In this document: in pieces, positions 17,643 to 28,114 of the stretch
Layout: every line of letters begins with the position of its first letter
Position numbering within the stretch: position 1 is the stretch's first letter
Assembly: GCA_020632795.1 (NCBI GenBank)
Contig: JACKEV010000006.1
Span: 740,501-804,500 of the forward strand
Length of the DNA: 64,000 nt
Source: Alphaproteobacteria bacterium
GTDB lineage: Bacteria > Myxococcota_A > UBA796 > CAJQPC01
Reading direction: 5' to 3'
Made by a program: the position numbers and the translations under genes
Notes under the pieces: model-generated
What the model was told of the DNA's origin: nothing
Database searches by the model: none
The model's input: only the letters and a program-made list of their open reading frames with translations

Positions 17643-18434
17643 TCAGGGGACCAGGTGCTTGTGCAGCTCGTCCTCGAACTTGCCCTCGGTCTCGATCAGG
17701 AAGTCATCGAGCTGGGCCCCGTTGGGCTGGTTGATGTAGTTGTGGATGGAGCGGGTCTCGACGTCGCGCCAGCTCACCACCCGGCCCGTCGCCGCGTCGT
17801 ACACCGTCCAGAACACCCGCAGCCGGGCGCCGCCGCCGCAGCCCTTGCGCTGGCCCACGAACCAGCCGCCGTTGTGGCTGTAGTAGACGACGATCAGCGG
17901 CACCACGTAGGCCTCGACCCCTTCGCCCAGGGCATGGCCGGCGGGCAGTGGGGCGGGCTCCAGGGTGAAGCGCGGCAGGTTGACGTTGTCGGTGCCGTCC
18001 TGCTCGCTGGAGCCGCGGACCTTGCGCCGCGCCGGCAGCGGGATCGCCTCGGGCGGGGCCTCCAGGCGCACCCAGCTCAGGCCGGCGCGGTCCAGCTCCT
18101 CGGCGAAGGCCCCGTCCAGCCACTCGCTGGCGGTCTCCGTGTAGGTGTCCTGGGCCGCGAAGGTGTACTCCTTGGAGCGCACCGGGGAGCCCTCGCCCTC
18201 GGTCTCCTCGAACAGGAAGCCGCCGGAGTGGGTGACGTTGCCGATGAACAGCCCTTCGAAGAAGGGGTCGTCCTCCGCGAGCGCGCCGGGCAGGGCTGAG
18301 AGCGCGGTCGCGCCGACCAGGCCCACCGCGCCCAGGTCCTTGGGACGGGCGTCGGGGCCGTCGTGGACCACGAAGTCCTCCCGGGCCGCGCAGCCCCCGA
18401 GGGCCAGGCCGAGGATGAGCAGGAGGCGGGTCAT
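17643..18434 (-). CDS. Lipoprotein of unknown function
   Basis: 263 residues, signal peptide with lipobox LGGC. The mature chain contains ALSALPGALAEDDPFFEGL, a mixed region, then VVPLIVVYYSHNGGWFVGQR and FWTVYDAATGRVVSWRDVET, a pattern of envelope proteins that assemble a beta-sandwich. Its start overlaps the stop of the radical SAM gene by four bases (ATGA), so the two are co-transcribed. No catalytic motif seen. Confidence 0.75.
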   Translation of the reverse strand: MTRLLLILGLALGGCAAREDFVVHDGPDARPKDLGAVGLVGATALSALPGALAEDDPFFEGLFIGNVTHSGGFLFEETEGEGSPVRSKEYTFAAQDTYTETASEWLDGAFAEELDRAGLSWVRLEAPPEAIPLPARRKVRGSSEQDGTDNVNLPRFTLEPAPLPAGHALGEGVEAYVVPLIVVYYSHNGGWFVGQRKGCGGGARLRVFWTVYDAATGRVVSWRDVETRSIHNYINQPNGAQLDDFLIETEGKFEDELHKHLVP

Positions 18435-21046
18435 CGCAGCACCAGGGCGTCGCGGAGGGCGATACCGTCGTCATCCCGGAGGAAGGTGTCCCGCTTGAGG
18501 GCGCGGGTCCGGCGCTCGTCGAGCTCGAACAGCGCGATCAGCTCGCGGGCCTTGGCCAGCCGGCCGTCGTCGCTGCGGGTCTCAAAATCGATGGCGACGC
18601 TCGCGTCCGCGTCTGCGTCCAGCGCGCGCACGCGCAGGTCGGTGAGCAGGGGGCGGATGTCAAAGGCCACCTCCGTCCGCCCGCGGTGGCGACGTCCCCT
18701 CGCCTTCCGGGACTTGGTCTTCCGCTGCACGATGATCTCCGGCGCCGCCAGCAGCTCGGCGGCCCGAGCCTGCAGCGCGGCCACGTCTCCGGTGGCGTAG
18801 AGGCTGTAGCGGTAGCCCACCACCGAGGACATCAGCGAGTCCGCCCGCACCGGGACCTCCCGGGCCCCCAGCACCAGGAAGCCCTCCGGCAGGGTGGCCC
18901 CCAGGCGGCGGAACGCGTCGGAGGGCTCGACGGCCTGGGTGAGCACGACGTCCATGTAGGTGCCCGTGGACTCCAGCCCCACCGGCAGCGCCGAGGAGAA
19001 GGTGACCTTGGGGTGGGCGTGGAAGCCCTGGGAGTAGCTCATCGGCAGCCGGGCCCGGCGCAGCGCCCGGATCCAGGCGTTCATCCACTCCAGGTGGGAC
19101 AGGAAGCGGGTGCCGCCGTGGCGCCCCACCCGGAAGCGCAGGCGCTGGGCCGGCTCGGGCTCCACGAAGACCGGCCGCTCGGGCTTGACCCAGTCGGTCT
19201 CGGCCTTGCGGCCGTCGATGCTGTTGCGCAGCATGTGGGCGCACAGCGGGCGCTCCCGGTCGATGACCCCGCAGCGGTGGCACTTGGAGTGACGGCAGTC
19301 CTCGGCGTGCTTGAGCTGCAAGGCCCGCGCGTAGTCCTCGACGAACCACTCCTTGGGCATGAGGATGTCGATGTGGTCCCAGGGCAGCCGCTCGTCCAGG
19401 TCGCGCTCCCGCAGGGCGTCCTCCACGTCGAAGCCGGTCTGCGCGATGGCGTCGAGCCAGGCCTGGAGGTTGAGGTGCTCGTGCCAGGCGTCCAGGCGGG
19501 CGCCGTTGCGCCAGGCGGCCTCGATGAGGTCGGCGGCGCGGCGATCGGCGCGGGACACGAGGCCTTCCAGGAAGGTCTCGGCGGCGTTGTGGCGGCCGAA
19601 CTTGATCGCGCCGTTGCCCCGGAAGCGCTCGGTCAGGATGCCCTGGCGCCGCTCGGTCTCGTCCATGCCGATCTGCCGGGCCCACTGGAACGGGGTGAAC
19701 GGCTTGGGCACGAAGGTGGAGACCCCCGTGTTCACGCGGGCCTTGGGGTTGATCTCGCGGCCGCGACGCAGGGTCCGCAGGGTGAGGTCGGCGATGGCCT
19801 CGATGTCGTCGTCGCGCTCGGAGGGCAGCCCGATCATGAAGTAGAGCTTCACGTGGTTCCAGCCCAGCTCGTAGGCCTGGGCGGACATCTCCAGCAGCTC
19901 CTCGTCGGGGATCCACTTGTTGATGATGGCCCGCAGGCGGGGGCTGGCGGCCTCGGGGGCGAAGGTGAGCCCGGTGCGCCGGATGTCGGCCACCCGGTCG
20001 GCCAGGTCCACCGAGAAGGAGTCCAGGCGCAGGCTGGGCAGGGAGACCGAGACGCGCTCCTTTTCGGCGCGGGTCGCGGCGGTGTCCACCAGGGTGCGGA
20101 CCTTGGAGTAGTCGCAGGTGGACAGGGAGACCAGCGAGACCTCCTCGTACCCGGTGTTGGCCAGCGTGCGCTCCATGAGCTGATCGACCCGCTCGATGGT
20201 GCGCTCGCGCACCGGGCGGGTGGTCATGCCGGCCTGGCAGAACCGGCAGCCCTGGGTGCAGCCCCGCAGGACCTCCAGGCTGACCCGGTCGTGGACCTGC
20301 TGGGTGAAGGGCACGATGTAGTTGGTGGGGAAGCTGGCGCCGTCGAGGTCACGGGTGACGCGCTTGACGATCCTGGGGGCGTCGATGGGTGGCAGGATGC
20401 GGCCGTCGGGGAGCTGCTCCATCGGGTAGAGCGCGGGGACGTAGATGCCCTCGATGTTGGCCAGGGCGGCCAGGCGTTCGCGGCGGGGGCGCCCCCGGAG
20501 GCGGCGCAGGGCCTCGGCGATCTCGACCACGACGTCCTCGCCGTCGCCGATCACGAAGAAGTCCATGAAGGGCGCCAGAGGCTCGGGGTTGAACACCGCC
20601 GGCCCGCCCGCGAAGGTCAGCGGGTCGTCCTCGCCCCGGTCGGCCGCGCGCAGGGGCACGCCGCCCAGGTCCAGCAGGTTGAGGATGTTGGTGAAGGTCA
20701 GCTCGGACTGCAGGGTGAAGCCCAGCCCGTCGAAGGCCGAGAGCGGGTCGTGGGACTCCACCGCGAACATGGGCACGCCGCGCTGGCGCAGCTCGGCCTC
20801 CATGTCGGGGGCGGGGGCGTAGACCCGCTCGCACCAGCACCAGGGCAGCTTGTTGAGGATCGCGTAGAGGATGTGGATGCCGAGGTTGCCCAGGCCGAGG
20901 TCGTAGAGGTCGGGGAAGGCCAGCGCCAGCCGCACCTCGACCTGCGCCGTCGGCTTGTGGACGGCGTTCAGCTCGGTGCCGAGGTAGCGCGAGGGCTTCT
21001 CGACACGCGGCAGGATCTCGTTCTGCAGGACATCATGGAGGCTCAT
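18431..21046 (-). CDS. B12-binding radical SAM protein (TIGR03960-like) with DUF2344 domain
   Basis: 871 residues from ATG 21046, with AGGGAG six bases upstream. The GTG at 21067 is less likely. Domains in order: an N-terminal B12-binding-like region (LGNLGIHILYAILNK); a radical SAM domain with the 4Fe-4S cysteines in GCTQGCRFCQAGM; elements such as SLSTCDYSKV, FAPEAASPRLR and KLYFMIGLPSE; then a Cys-rich DCRHSKCHRCGV; and a C-terminal DUF2344 domain (RVGRHGGTRFLSHLEWMNAW, FHAHPKVTFSSALPVGLEST). Fusion of these two modules is known in Myxococcota and clostridia, where they are often linked to ribosome or tRNA modification. The reaction is not known. Heads an operon with the lipoprotein gene downstream. 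Confidence 0.9.
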   Translation of the reverse strand: MSLHDVLQNEILPRVEKPSRYLGTELNAVHKPTAQVEVRLALAFPDLYDLGLGNLGIHILYAILNKLPWCWCERVYAPAPDMEAELRQRGVPMFAVESHDPLSAFDGLGFTLQSELTFTNILNLLDLGGVPLRAADRGEDDPLTFAGGPAVFNPEPLAPFMDFFVIGDGEDVVVEIAEALRRLRGRPRRERLAALANIEGIYVPALYPMEQLPDGRILPPIDAPRIVKRVTRDLDGASFPTNYIVPFTQQVHDRVSLEVLRGCTQGCRFCQAGMTTRPVRERTIERVDQLMERTLANTGYEEVSLVSLSTCDYSKVRTLVDTAATRAEKERVSVSLPSLRLDSFSVDLADRVADIRRTGLTFAPEAASPRLRAIINKWIPDEELLEMSAQAYELGWNHVKLYFMIGLPSERDDDIEAIADLTLRTLRRGREINPKARVNTGVSTFVPKPFTPFQWARQIGMDETERRQGILTERFRGNGAIKFGRHNAAETFLEGLVSRADRRAADLIEAAWRNGARLDAWHEHLNLQAWLDAIAQTGFDVEDALRERDLDERLPWDHIDILMPKEWFVEDYARALQLKHAEDCRHSKCHRCGVIDRERPLCAHMLRNSIDGRKAETDWVKPERPVFVEPEPAQRLRFRVGRHGGTRFLSHLEWMNAWIRALRRARLPMSYSQGFHAHPKVTFSSALPVGLESTGTYMDVVLTQAVEPSDAFRRLGATLPEGFLVLGAREVPVRADSLMSSVVGYRYSLYATGDVAALQARAAELLAAPEIIVQRKTKSRKARGRRHRGRTEVAFDIRPLLTDLRVRALDADADASVAIDFETRSDDGRLAKARELIALFELDERRTRALKRDTFLRDDDGIALRDALVLR

Positions 21047-21113
21047 CGGGGTCTCCCTGGGGGTCACCGCCTGCGGTCGTCAGCCAGGATGTATAACCGG
21101 TGCTCGAAGAGGA

Positions 21114-22076
21114 ATGCCTGTGCCGCTCCCGCCCAGCCCGCTCCGCGCCGGACGGCTCGCCCGTGTCCCCGGGGCCGCCGACGCCGTGATCCTGGCGGGG
21201 CCCCGCGCGCCCCTGGTCGGCCCGACCCTGCGCCTGGTGGTCTGGAACGTCCACTGGGGCGCCGGAGACACCCTGGCGGACGCCCGCCGCTTCGACGGGG
21301 ACGCGATCCGGTGGACCCTGGACAGCATCGGGGCCGAGATCCGCCGCGCCAGGGCCGACGTCGTCGCCCTCCAGGAGGTCGATCGGCTTGCGGACCGCTC
21401 CGCGCGGGTCGATCAGCTTGAGCACCTGCGCGACGCCACCGGCCTGCATCACGCCGCCTTCGTGACCACCTGGGACGCCGGCTGGGTCCCCTACCCCCTC
21501 AACGCGCTGCCGCACCGCCAGTACGGCCGGGTGCTCTCAGGCCAGGCGGTGCTCTCGCGCTTCCCCGTCGTGTCCAACGCGCGGCTCGCCCTGCCCCAGC
21601 CCCGCGCCTACGGGCGGGTCCACAACCACTTCTACCTGCACCGCTGCATCCAGGAGGTCACTCTGGACCTGGGGGCACGCCGCCGCCTGTCCCTGCTCAA
21701 CGTGCACCTGGAGGCCTTCGACCAGCGCAACCGGCGCCTGCACGCCCGGCGGGTGGCCGAGCGTATGGCCGCGCTCCCGGGGCCCGCGCTGGCGGTGGGC
21801 GACTTCAACGCCGTGCCCCCGGAGTCCGCCCAGCGCCACGGCTTCTACGACGAGCCCCACACCGACATGCGCGGCGACGACAGCATCGAGGTGCTGCGGG
21901 CCACCGGCTGGACCGAGCTGGGGGCGGGCGCGTTCACGTTCCCGGCGGGGGCGCCCAACCGGCGGCTGGACCACATGTTCGCCCACCCCTCGGTCCAGGC
22001 CACCGACGTCGCCGTGCTGGAGCCGGACCCGCCGCCCTCGGACCACCTGCCGCTGTGCGCGACCCTCAGGCTGTGA
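21114..22076 (+). CDS. Endonuclease/exonuclease/phosphatase family protein
   Basis: 320 residues. All signature elements of the EEP (DNase I-like) fold are present: LRLVVWNVHWG, ALQEVD, LLNVHLEAFD, VGDFNAVP, RLDHMFAHP and PSDHLPL, giving the metal-binding Glu and the catalytic Asp-His pair. No signal peptide, so cytoplasmic. Substrate could be a phosphodiester in DNA, RNA or a phospholipid/phosphoinositide-like compound. First of three plus-strand genes with 16 and -1 base spacing (with miaE and the TMTC-like gene). Confidence 0.88.
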   Translation: MPVPLPPSPLRAGRLARVPGAADAVILAGPRAPLVGPTLRLVVWNVHWGAGDTLADARRFDGDAIRWTLDSIGAEIRRARADVVALQEVDRLADRSARVDQLEHLRDATGLHHAAFVTTWDAGWVPYPLNALPHRQYGRVLSGQAVLSRFPVVSNARLALPQPRAYGRVHNHFYLHRCIQEVTLDLGARRRLSLLNVHLEAFDQRNRRLHARRVAERMAALPGPALAVGDFNAVPPESAQRHGFYDEPHTDMRGDDSIEVLRATGWTELGAGAFTFPAGAPNRRLDHMFAHPSVQATDVAVLEPDPPPSDHLPLCATLRL

Positions 22077-22092
22077 CCGGTTAGCCCTCCGC

Positions 22093-22668
22093 ATGCTCCG
22101 GCTCCGATCCCAGACCGACCCCGCCTGGCTTGAGCGGGCCCTGGCCGACATGGACACGATCCTGCTCGACCACGCCCACTGCGAGAAGAAGGCGGCGTCC
22201 ACGGCCATCAACCTCATCTTCAAGTACCAGGACCACCCCTGGTTGATGCTGCCCCTCTCCGCCCTGGCGCGCGAGGAGCTGGAGCACTTCGAGCGGGTGG
22301 TGGGCGTCCTGCGCGCCCGGGGGCTGGAGTTCGGGCGGCTCTCCCCCTCCCCCTACGCCGGGCAGCTCCACCAGGCGGTGCGCCGCGGTGAGCCCGAGCG
22401 GCTGGTGGACACGCTGATCTGCTGCGCCTTCATCGAGGCCCGGAGCTGCGAGCGGATGAAGCTGCTCTCCGAGACCCTGCCCGACCCCGAGCTGGCCGCC
22501 CTGTACGGCGATCTGCTGGCCTCCGAGGCCCGGCATCACCAGACCTACCTCGACCTCGCCGCGCCCCTGGTGGACCGCCCCACCCTGGAGGCCCGGGTGC
22601 GGGCGATCGGCGCGCACGAGGCGGCCGTCCTGGGCGAGGCCCCTCCCCTGGCCCGCCTGCACTGCTGA
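22093..22668 (+). CDS. miaE: tRNA-(ms2io6A37) hydroxylase
   Basis: 191 residues, the usual length for short MiaE. A non-haem di-iron enzyme that hydroxylates the isopentenyl group of 2-methylthio-N6-isopentenyladenosine at tRNA position 37, using O2. The four-helix bundle ligands are visible in DHAHCEKKAAS, REELEHFERV, FIEARSCERMKL and EARHHQTY. The genes that make its substrate (miaA, miaB) are not in the window. Overlaps the next gene by one base (TGATG). Confidence 0.93.
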   Translation: MLRLRSQTDPAWLERALADMDTILLDHAHCEKKAASTAINLIFKYQDHPWLMLPLSALAREELEHFERVVGVLRARGLEFGRLSPSPYAGQLHQAVRRGEPERLVDTLICCAFIEARSCERMKLLSETLPDPELAALYGDLLASEARHHQTYLDLAAPLVDRPTLEARVRAIGAHEAAVLGEAPPLARLHC

Positions 22669-24311
22669 TGGGTCGCGCGCGCCCGGTCTGGGGCCTGGTG
22701 GCCCTGCTGGTGGTCACCGGTTGGGCGTACCTGCCGCTGCTGGCCACCGGGTTCTGCTGGGACGACGCCGCGCTGGTCGAGCACAACCGCCTGACCGGTG
22801 ATCTGGCCAACCTCCCGGCCTTCTTCACCACCGACCTGTGGCAGACCCTGGAGCTTGCTGGTGCAGACAGCGGGTATTACCGGCCCTTGATGCTGGTCTC
22901 CCTCGCGGTGGACCGGGCGCTGTTCGGCCTCTCCCCGGCCGCGCACCACGCCCACTCCGTGCTGTGGCACCTCGCCTGCACCGCCGCGCTGTGGGGGCTC
23001 CTGCGCCGGATGGTGGCCCCGGGCGCGGCGCTGCTGGGCGCGGCGATCTTCGCCCTCCACCCGGTGCAGATCGAGGCGGTGGCGCTCATCGCCGCCCGAA
23101 ACGACAGCATGGCGGCCTGCTTCACCCTGCTCGCGCTGACGCTGCTGTTGAACAGCCATCGCCAGCCGCGGCGGTGGCTGCGGGCGGCGGGCGCGGGGCT
23201 GTGCCTGCTGGTCGGGCTCTTGTGCAAGGAGCTGGCGCTGCTGGCCCCGGCGCTGCTGCTGGGCCTCGATCTGGCCCGGGAGGGCCGCCCGAAGGGTTGG
23301 GAGCGCTACGGCGCGCTGGGCGTCGCGGCGCTCGTGTTCCTCGGGATGCGCCGCGCGGCGGGCATCTCGGGCTCGCTCGTCCCGAAAGCCGACCACTGGC
23401 GGATCGTAGGCGAGCACGCCGCGGGCGTCGCGGGCACCTACGCCACCCTGCCGCTGTTCCCGTGGCCGCTCACGCCGGCCCGGCATGTGCTCTACCTGCC
23501 CGAGCCCGCCTGGCCGAACCTCGTGGGGCTGGGCGTGATGACCGGGCTCCTGGTCCTGGCGGTGGTGTACGGCCGGCGGCGCCGCCTCGTGCTCGCCGGG
23601 CTGGTGTTCACGGCGGTGACCTTCGCGCCCAGCCTGTGGGCCACCCTGGACAAGGGCCTCCTGGGGGAGCGCTACCTGTACCTGCCATTGGCCGGGCTGG
23701 GCCTGGTGGTCGCGGCGGCGCTCGACGGCCTGCCCCACCTCGTCCGGGTGGCGGGCGCCGCGGCCATCCCGGCGCTGGTGGCGATCCAGCTCCGCCTGCC
23801 GGACTGGCAGAGCAGCCTCAGCCTGTGGCAGGCCGCCCACGACGACCAGCCCAGCGCCTTCACCCACGGGGGGCTGGGCTTCTACCTCTACCAGGCCGGG
23901 CAGATCGAGGAGAGCCGGGCGCACTTCGTGGGCGCGGTGGGCGGCGAGCCACCCTACCGCGACGCCTGCACGCACCTGGTGATGGTCCACCTCAACCTGC
24001 GGCGGTATGAGGACGCGGTGCGCTACGGCCGATGGGGCCTGACCCGCCGCGGCTGCCCTCCGGTGGCCGAGACCCTGGGCAACTACGCCCTGGCCCTGGC
24101 CAGCACCGGCCGCTGGGACGAGGCTGTTCAGGTCACCCGCCAGATGGACCGCGACCCCATGCAGCACGCGCTGGTGGTGCTCGCGGCGGCGCGGGTGCGG
24201 GCGGGGGACCCCAAGGCCCTGGAGGAGTTGGGGCCCCGCTGGCGCGGCCGCGTGCCCTTCGAGCGGCAGGTCGCGGCGCTCCTGCGGGTGGCCGCGCGCA
24301 ACAGCCGCTGA
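22668..24311 (+). CDS. TMTC/PMT-like multi-pass membrane protein with TPRs
   Basis: 547 residues with about ten to eleven membrane helices in the first 380 residues and TPR units after that (AFTHGGLGFYLYQAGQIEES). The first periplasmic loop carries CWDDAALV, the Asp pair typical of GT-C glycosyltransferases, then YYRPLMLVSLAVDRALFG and HPVQIEAVALIAARND, which match TMTC-type O-mannosyltransferases and related bacterial proteins. It likely transfers a sugar from a lipid carrier at the outer face of the inner membrane. The acceptor is unknown. Translationally coupled to miaE, which has no obvious functional link. Confidence 0.82.
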   Translation: MGRARPVWGLVALLVVTGWAYLPLLATGFCWDDAALVEHNRLTGDLANLPAFFTTDLWQTLELAGADSGYYRPLMLVSLAVDRALFGLSPAAHHAHSVLWHLACTAALWGLLRRMVAPGAALLGAAIFALHPVQIEAVALIAARNDSMAACFTLLALTLLLNSHRQPRRWLRAAGAGLCLLVGLLCKELALLAPALLLGLDLAREGRPKGWERYGALGVAALVFLGMRRAAGISGSLVPKADHWRIVGEHAAGVAGTYATLPLFPWPLTPARHVLYLPEPAWPNLVGLGVMTGLLVLAVVYGRRRRLVLAGLVFTAVTFAPSLWATLDKGLLGERYLYLPLAGLGLVVAAALDGLPHLVRVAGAAAIPALVAIQLRLPDWQSSLSLWQAAHDDQPSAFTHGGLGFYLYQAGQIEESRAHFVGAVGGEPPYRDACTHLVMVHLNLRRYEDAVRYGRWGLTRRGCPPVAETLGNYALALASTGRWDEAVQVTRQMDRDPMQHALVVLAAARVRAGDPKALEELGPRWRGRVPFERQVAALLRVAARNSR

Positions 24312-24317
24312 GAATGC

Positions 24318-24821
24318 TCAGCAGCCCGCCTTGTCCGCCTGCCACTGGTCGAGGACCTCCCGGGCGTGGTTCTTCTCGGGGTCCATGCCGTCGCGGTAGC
24401 CCTTGGTCTTCGTGGTCAGCTCGATGATGTAGCCGTTCGGATCGCGGAAGTAGATGGACTTGAGGTACTCGAGCTGGGCGGGCCCGAACACGCCGACCCC
24501 CAGCTCGTTGGCCTTCTCGAAGTACATCTTCTGCGTGGCCGGGTCGACCTCCAGGGCGATGTGCAGGTCGGAGGGGTTCTGCTCCTTGAAGTCGAACGGC
24601 ACCTCCGGCAGCTCGAAGAACGCCAGGTAGGAGCCGTCCCGCATCTCGAAGAAGATGTGGATCAGCGGCGTCTTCTCGCCGGTCTCCGTCTCCTCCCGGC
24701 GCAGCGAACAGGCCAGCGGCAGACCCATGAAGTCCTCGTAGAACCGGCGCGTCTCCTCGGCGTCGCGGCAGCGGTAGGCGTTGTGGTGGAGTCCCTTGAT
24801 GACGACGGATCGGTTGCGCAT
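24318..24821 (-). CDS. VOC (glyoxalase/dioxygenase) family protein
   Basis: 167 residues. Two beta-alpha-beta-beta-beta modules of the vicinal oxygen chelate fold: KGLHHNAYRCRDAEETRRFY with the first His ligand, DLHIALEVDPATQKMYFEKA with a second, and IYFRDPNGYIIELTTK with the Glu ligand. The C-terminal extension resembles fosfomycin-resistance or dioxygenase-like members, but no sub-family can be fixed. Cytoplasmic. Convergent with the TMTC-like gene, six bases between stops. Confidence 0.87.
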   Translation of the reverse strand: MRNRSVVIKGLHHNAYRCRDAEETRRFYEDFMGLPLACSLRREETETGEKTPLIHIFFEMRDGSYLAFFELPEVPFDFKEQNPSDLHIALEVDPATQKMYFEKANELGVGVFGPAQLEYLKSIYFRDPNGYIIELTTKTKGYRDGMDPEKNHAREVLDQWQADKAGC

Positions 24822-25024
24822 GGAGCTGTCCTCCGAATGAGGGTTGGCGGACCGCAGGAGCGCGGTCGGCGGGCACCGGCGCGAGGCCGGCTCACCGCCG
24901 ACGCCTCGTCACCACCGGGTGCGTGCCCTCAATGTAGGCGGTGCCTGGCCCGAGAAGTAGGCAAGAGTGCCTGCATCCGCTGGTCGTTCGGTTGCCAGCG
25001 CGGGCGCAGATCGCGCCGCGGCGC
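24822..25024. other. Intergenic region
   Basis: Just over 200 bases between two minus-strand genes. It would contain the promoter of the VOC gene. No repeat or hairpin of note was seen and no gene is supported. Confidence 0.4.
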
Positions 25025-26233
25025 CTACAGCTTGGCCCCCCACCCCGTCCCGTCGACGTACTCGATGGCGTAGCTCGGCTTGAGCGTGTTCCCGGGCTCC
25101 CAGGCCACCCAGGTGGCGGTCAGGCCCTCACCCCCCAGCTCCACCAGCCAGTACCCGAAGAGCGGCAGGTGGTGGGGATCGTAGGTGGCGGTGAAGCCCT
25201 CCCAGCTCCCCGAGCCCTTGGCCTTCTCGATGGCGGACTCGGGCCACTCCTGGTCCTCGGCCCAGCGGTCGACCCGCTTCTGGAGGGCCAGATCGAACAT
25301 GGTCTCCAGGGCCAGGTCGCCCTTGCCGATGTCGTCGCCGTTGCCCCAGCGCTCCAGGGGCTCGGCGGGCGCGCCGCCGCCCCCCGCGATGAAGTGGGCG
25401 GTGCCCTGCTTGCCGTCGGGGAGGTGGATCTCGGTGGTGTGGGGCTCGGCGGCGAACACGCCGCGCAGCTTGAACAGCGCCGCGTTGTCCTCCAGGGTCT
25501 CCAGCAGCTCGTCGGGGGCGCCCTCGGCGTTGCGCGGGGTGGGCGGCGAGAGCGTGACCAGCGGGTCGTGCATGAACACGAGGATGTGGTCGTAGCGGCC
25601 CTCGGTGGCCCGGGGGATCCAGTAGAGCTGCTCGTTCCAGCGCGAGCCCATGAGCTTCTTGTGGGAGTCGAGGACCACCATCCGCCAGACGGTGTCCTGG
25701 ACCCGCACGTCGAAGGCGTACCAGGTGGCCACGCGGTTGAAGCCGATGTCCACGCCCACGCCGGGGAACGCGCCCTCCATGCCGGCGAGATCCTTGTCCG
25801 CGCGGTACTCCAGGTCGCCCGCGACGGGCACCACCGGCACCCGGTAGCCCTCGGTCAGCGGCAGGGTCTCGCCGTCGAGCACCTCGCGCCAGCGGCCGTC
25901 GAAGGCCTTCCACTCGGCGTCGGACGAGCCCCGGACCGTGTCCCCCATCAGGGTGATGTAGTCCAGCTCCTTGGCGTCGACCTTCGCGCGCAGGTCGGCG
26001 ATCATCGCCTCGGGCACGCCGTCGTAGCTGATGCCCCCCCCGGCGCGGTCCAGGCCGGGCACCGGCCCCCGCACGTTGCCGATCACCGCGAAGCGAAGGG
26101 TCTCGCCCTCGGCGGTGATCTTCGCCTCGTCGTCGCCGAAGAGGGTGTGGTCGGGGATCTTGTCGGGGTGGACCGCGCAGGCGCAGAGCGACGCCAGCGC
26201 GCTCACCGCGGTGAGGAGGGGGGCGATCTTCAT
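25025..26233 (-). CDS. Calcineurin-like phosphoesterase-related lipoprotein with altered active site
   Basis: 402 residues. Signal peptide with a probable lipobox LCAC at 16-19. The order of motifs follows metallophosphoesterases, but several ligands differ: RFAVIGNVRG in place of DxH, YITLMGDTV for GDxxD, VPVAGDLEYR for GNHD, ILVFMHDPL, and FAAEPHTTEIHL for GHxH. The fold is therefore likely but the metal centre is changed. It may be a non-catalytic or differently metallated secreted protein. It starts four bases after the stop of glmS, so it is probably co-transcribed with it. Confidence 0.72.
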   Translation of the reverse strand: MKIAPLLTAVSALASLCACAVHPDKIPDHTLFGDDEAKITAEGETLRFAVIGNVRGPVPGLDRAGGGISYDGVPEAMIADLRAKVDAKELDYITLMGDTVRGSSDAEWKAFDGRWREVLDGETLPLTEGYRVPVVPVAGDLEYRADKDLAGMEGAFPGVGVDIGFNRVATWYAFDVRVQDTVWRMVVLDSHKKLMGSRWNEQLYWIPRATEGRYDHILVFMHDPLVTLSPPTPRNAEGAPDELLETLEDNAALFKLRGVFAAEPHTTEIHLPDGKQGTAHFIAGGGGAPAEPLERWGNGDDIGKGDLALETMFDLALQKRVDRWAEDQEWPESAIEKAKGSGSWEGFTATYDPHHLPLFGYWLVELGGEGLTATWVAWEPGNTLKPSYAIEYVDGTGWGAKL

Positions 26234-26237
26234 GGGC

Positions 26238-28064
<1,827 letters not shown>

Positions 28065-28114
28065 ACCAGCACCCTCTCCAGCGCGCGTTCAGATTCAGAG
28101 CGGACCTGCTCCAG

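Noticed and set aside
18686..21421. 911-residue plus-strand frame over the radical SAM gene
   Set aside because: Repetitive Gly/Val/Asp/His antisense translation; the opposite strand encodes a complete radical SAM protein.
28065..28114. glmS ribozyme upstream of glmS
   Set aside because: Only 50 bases separate glmS from the upstream gene, too short for the ribozyme core, and no conserved elements are seen.
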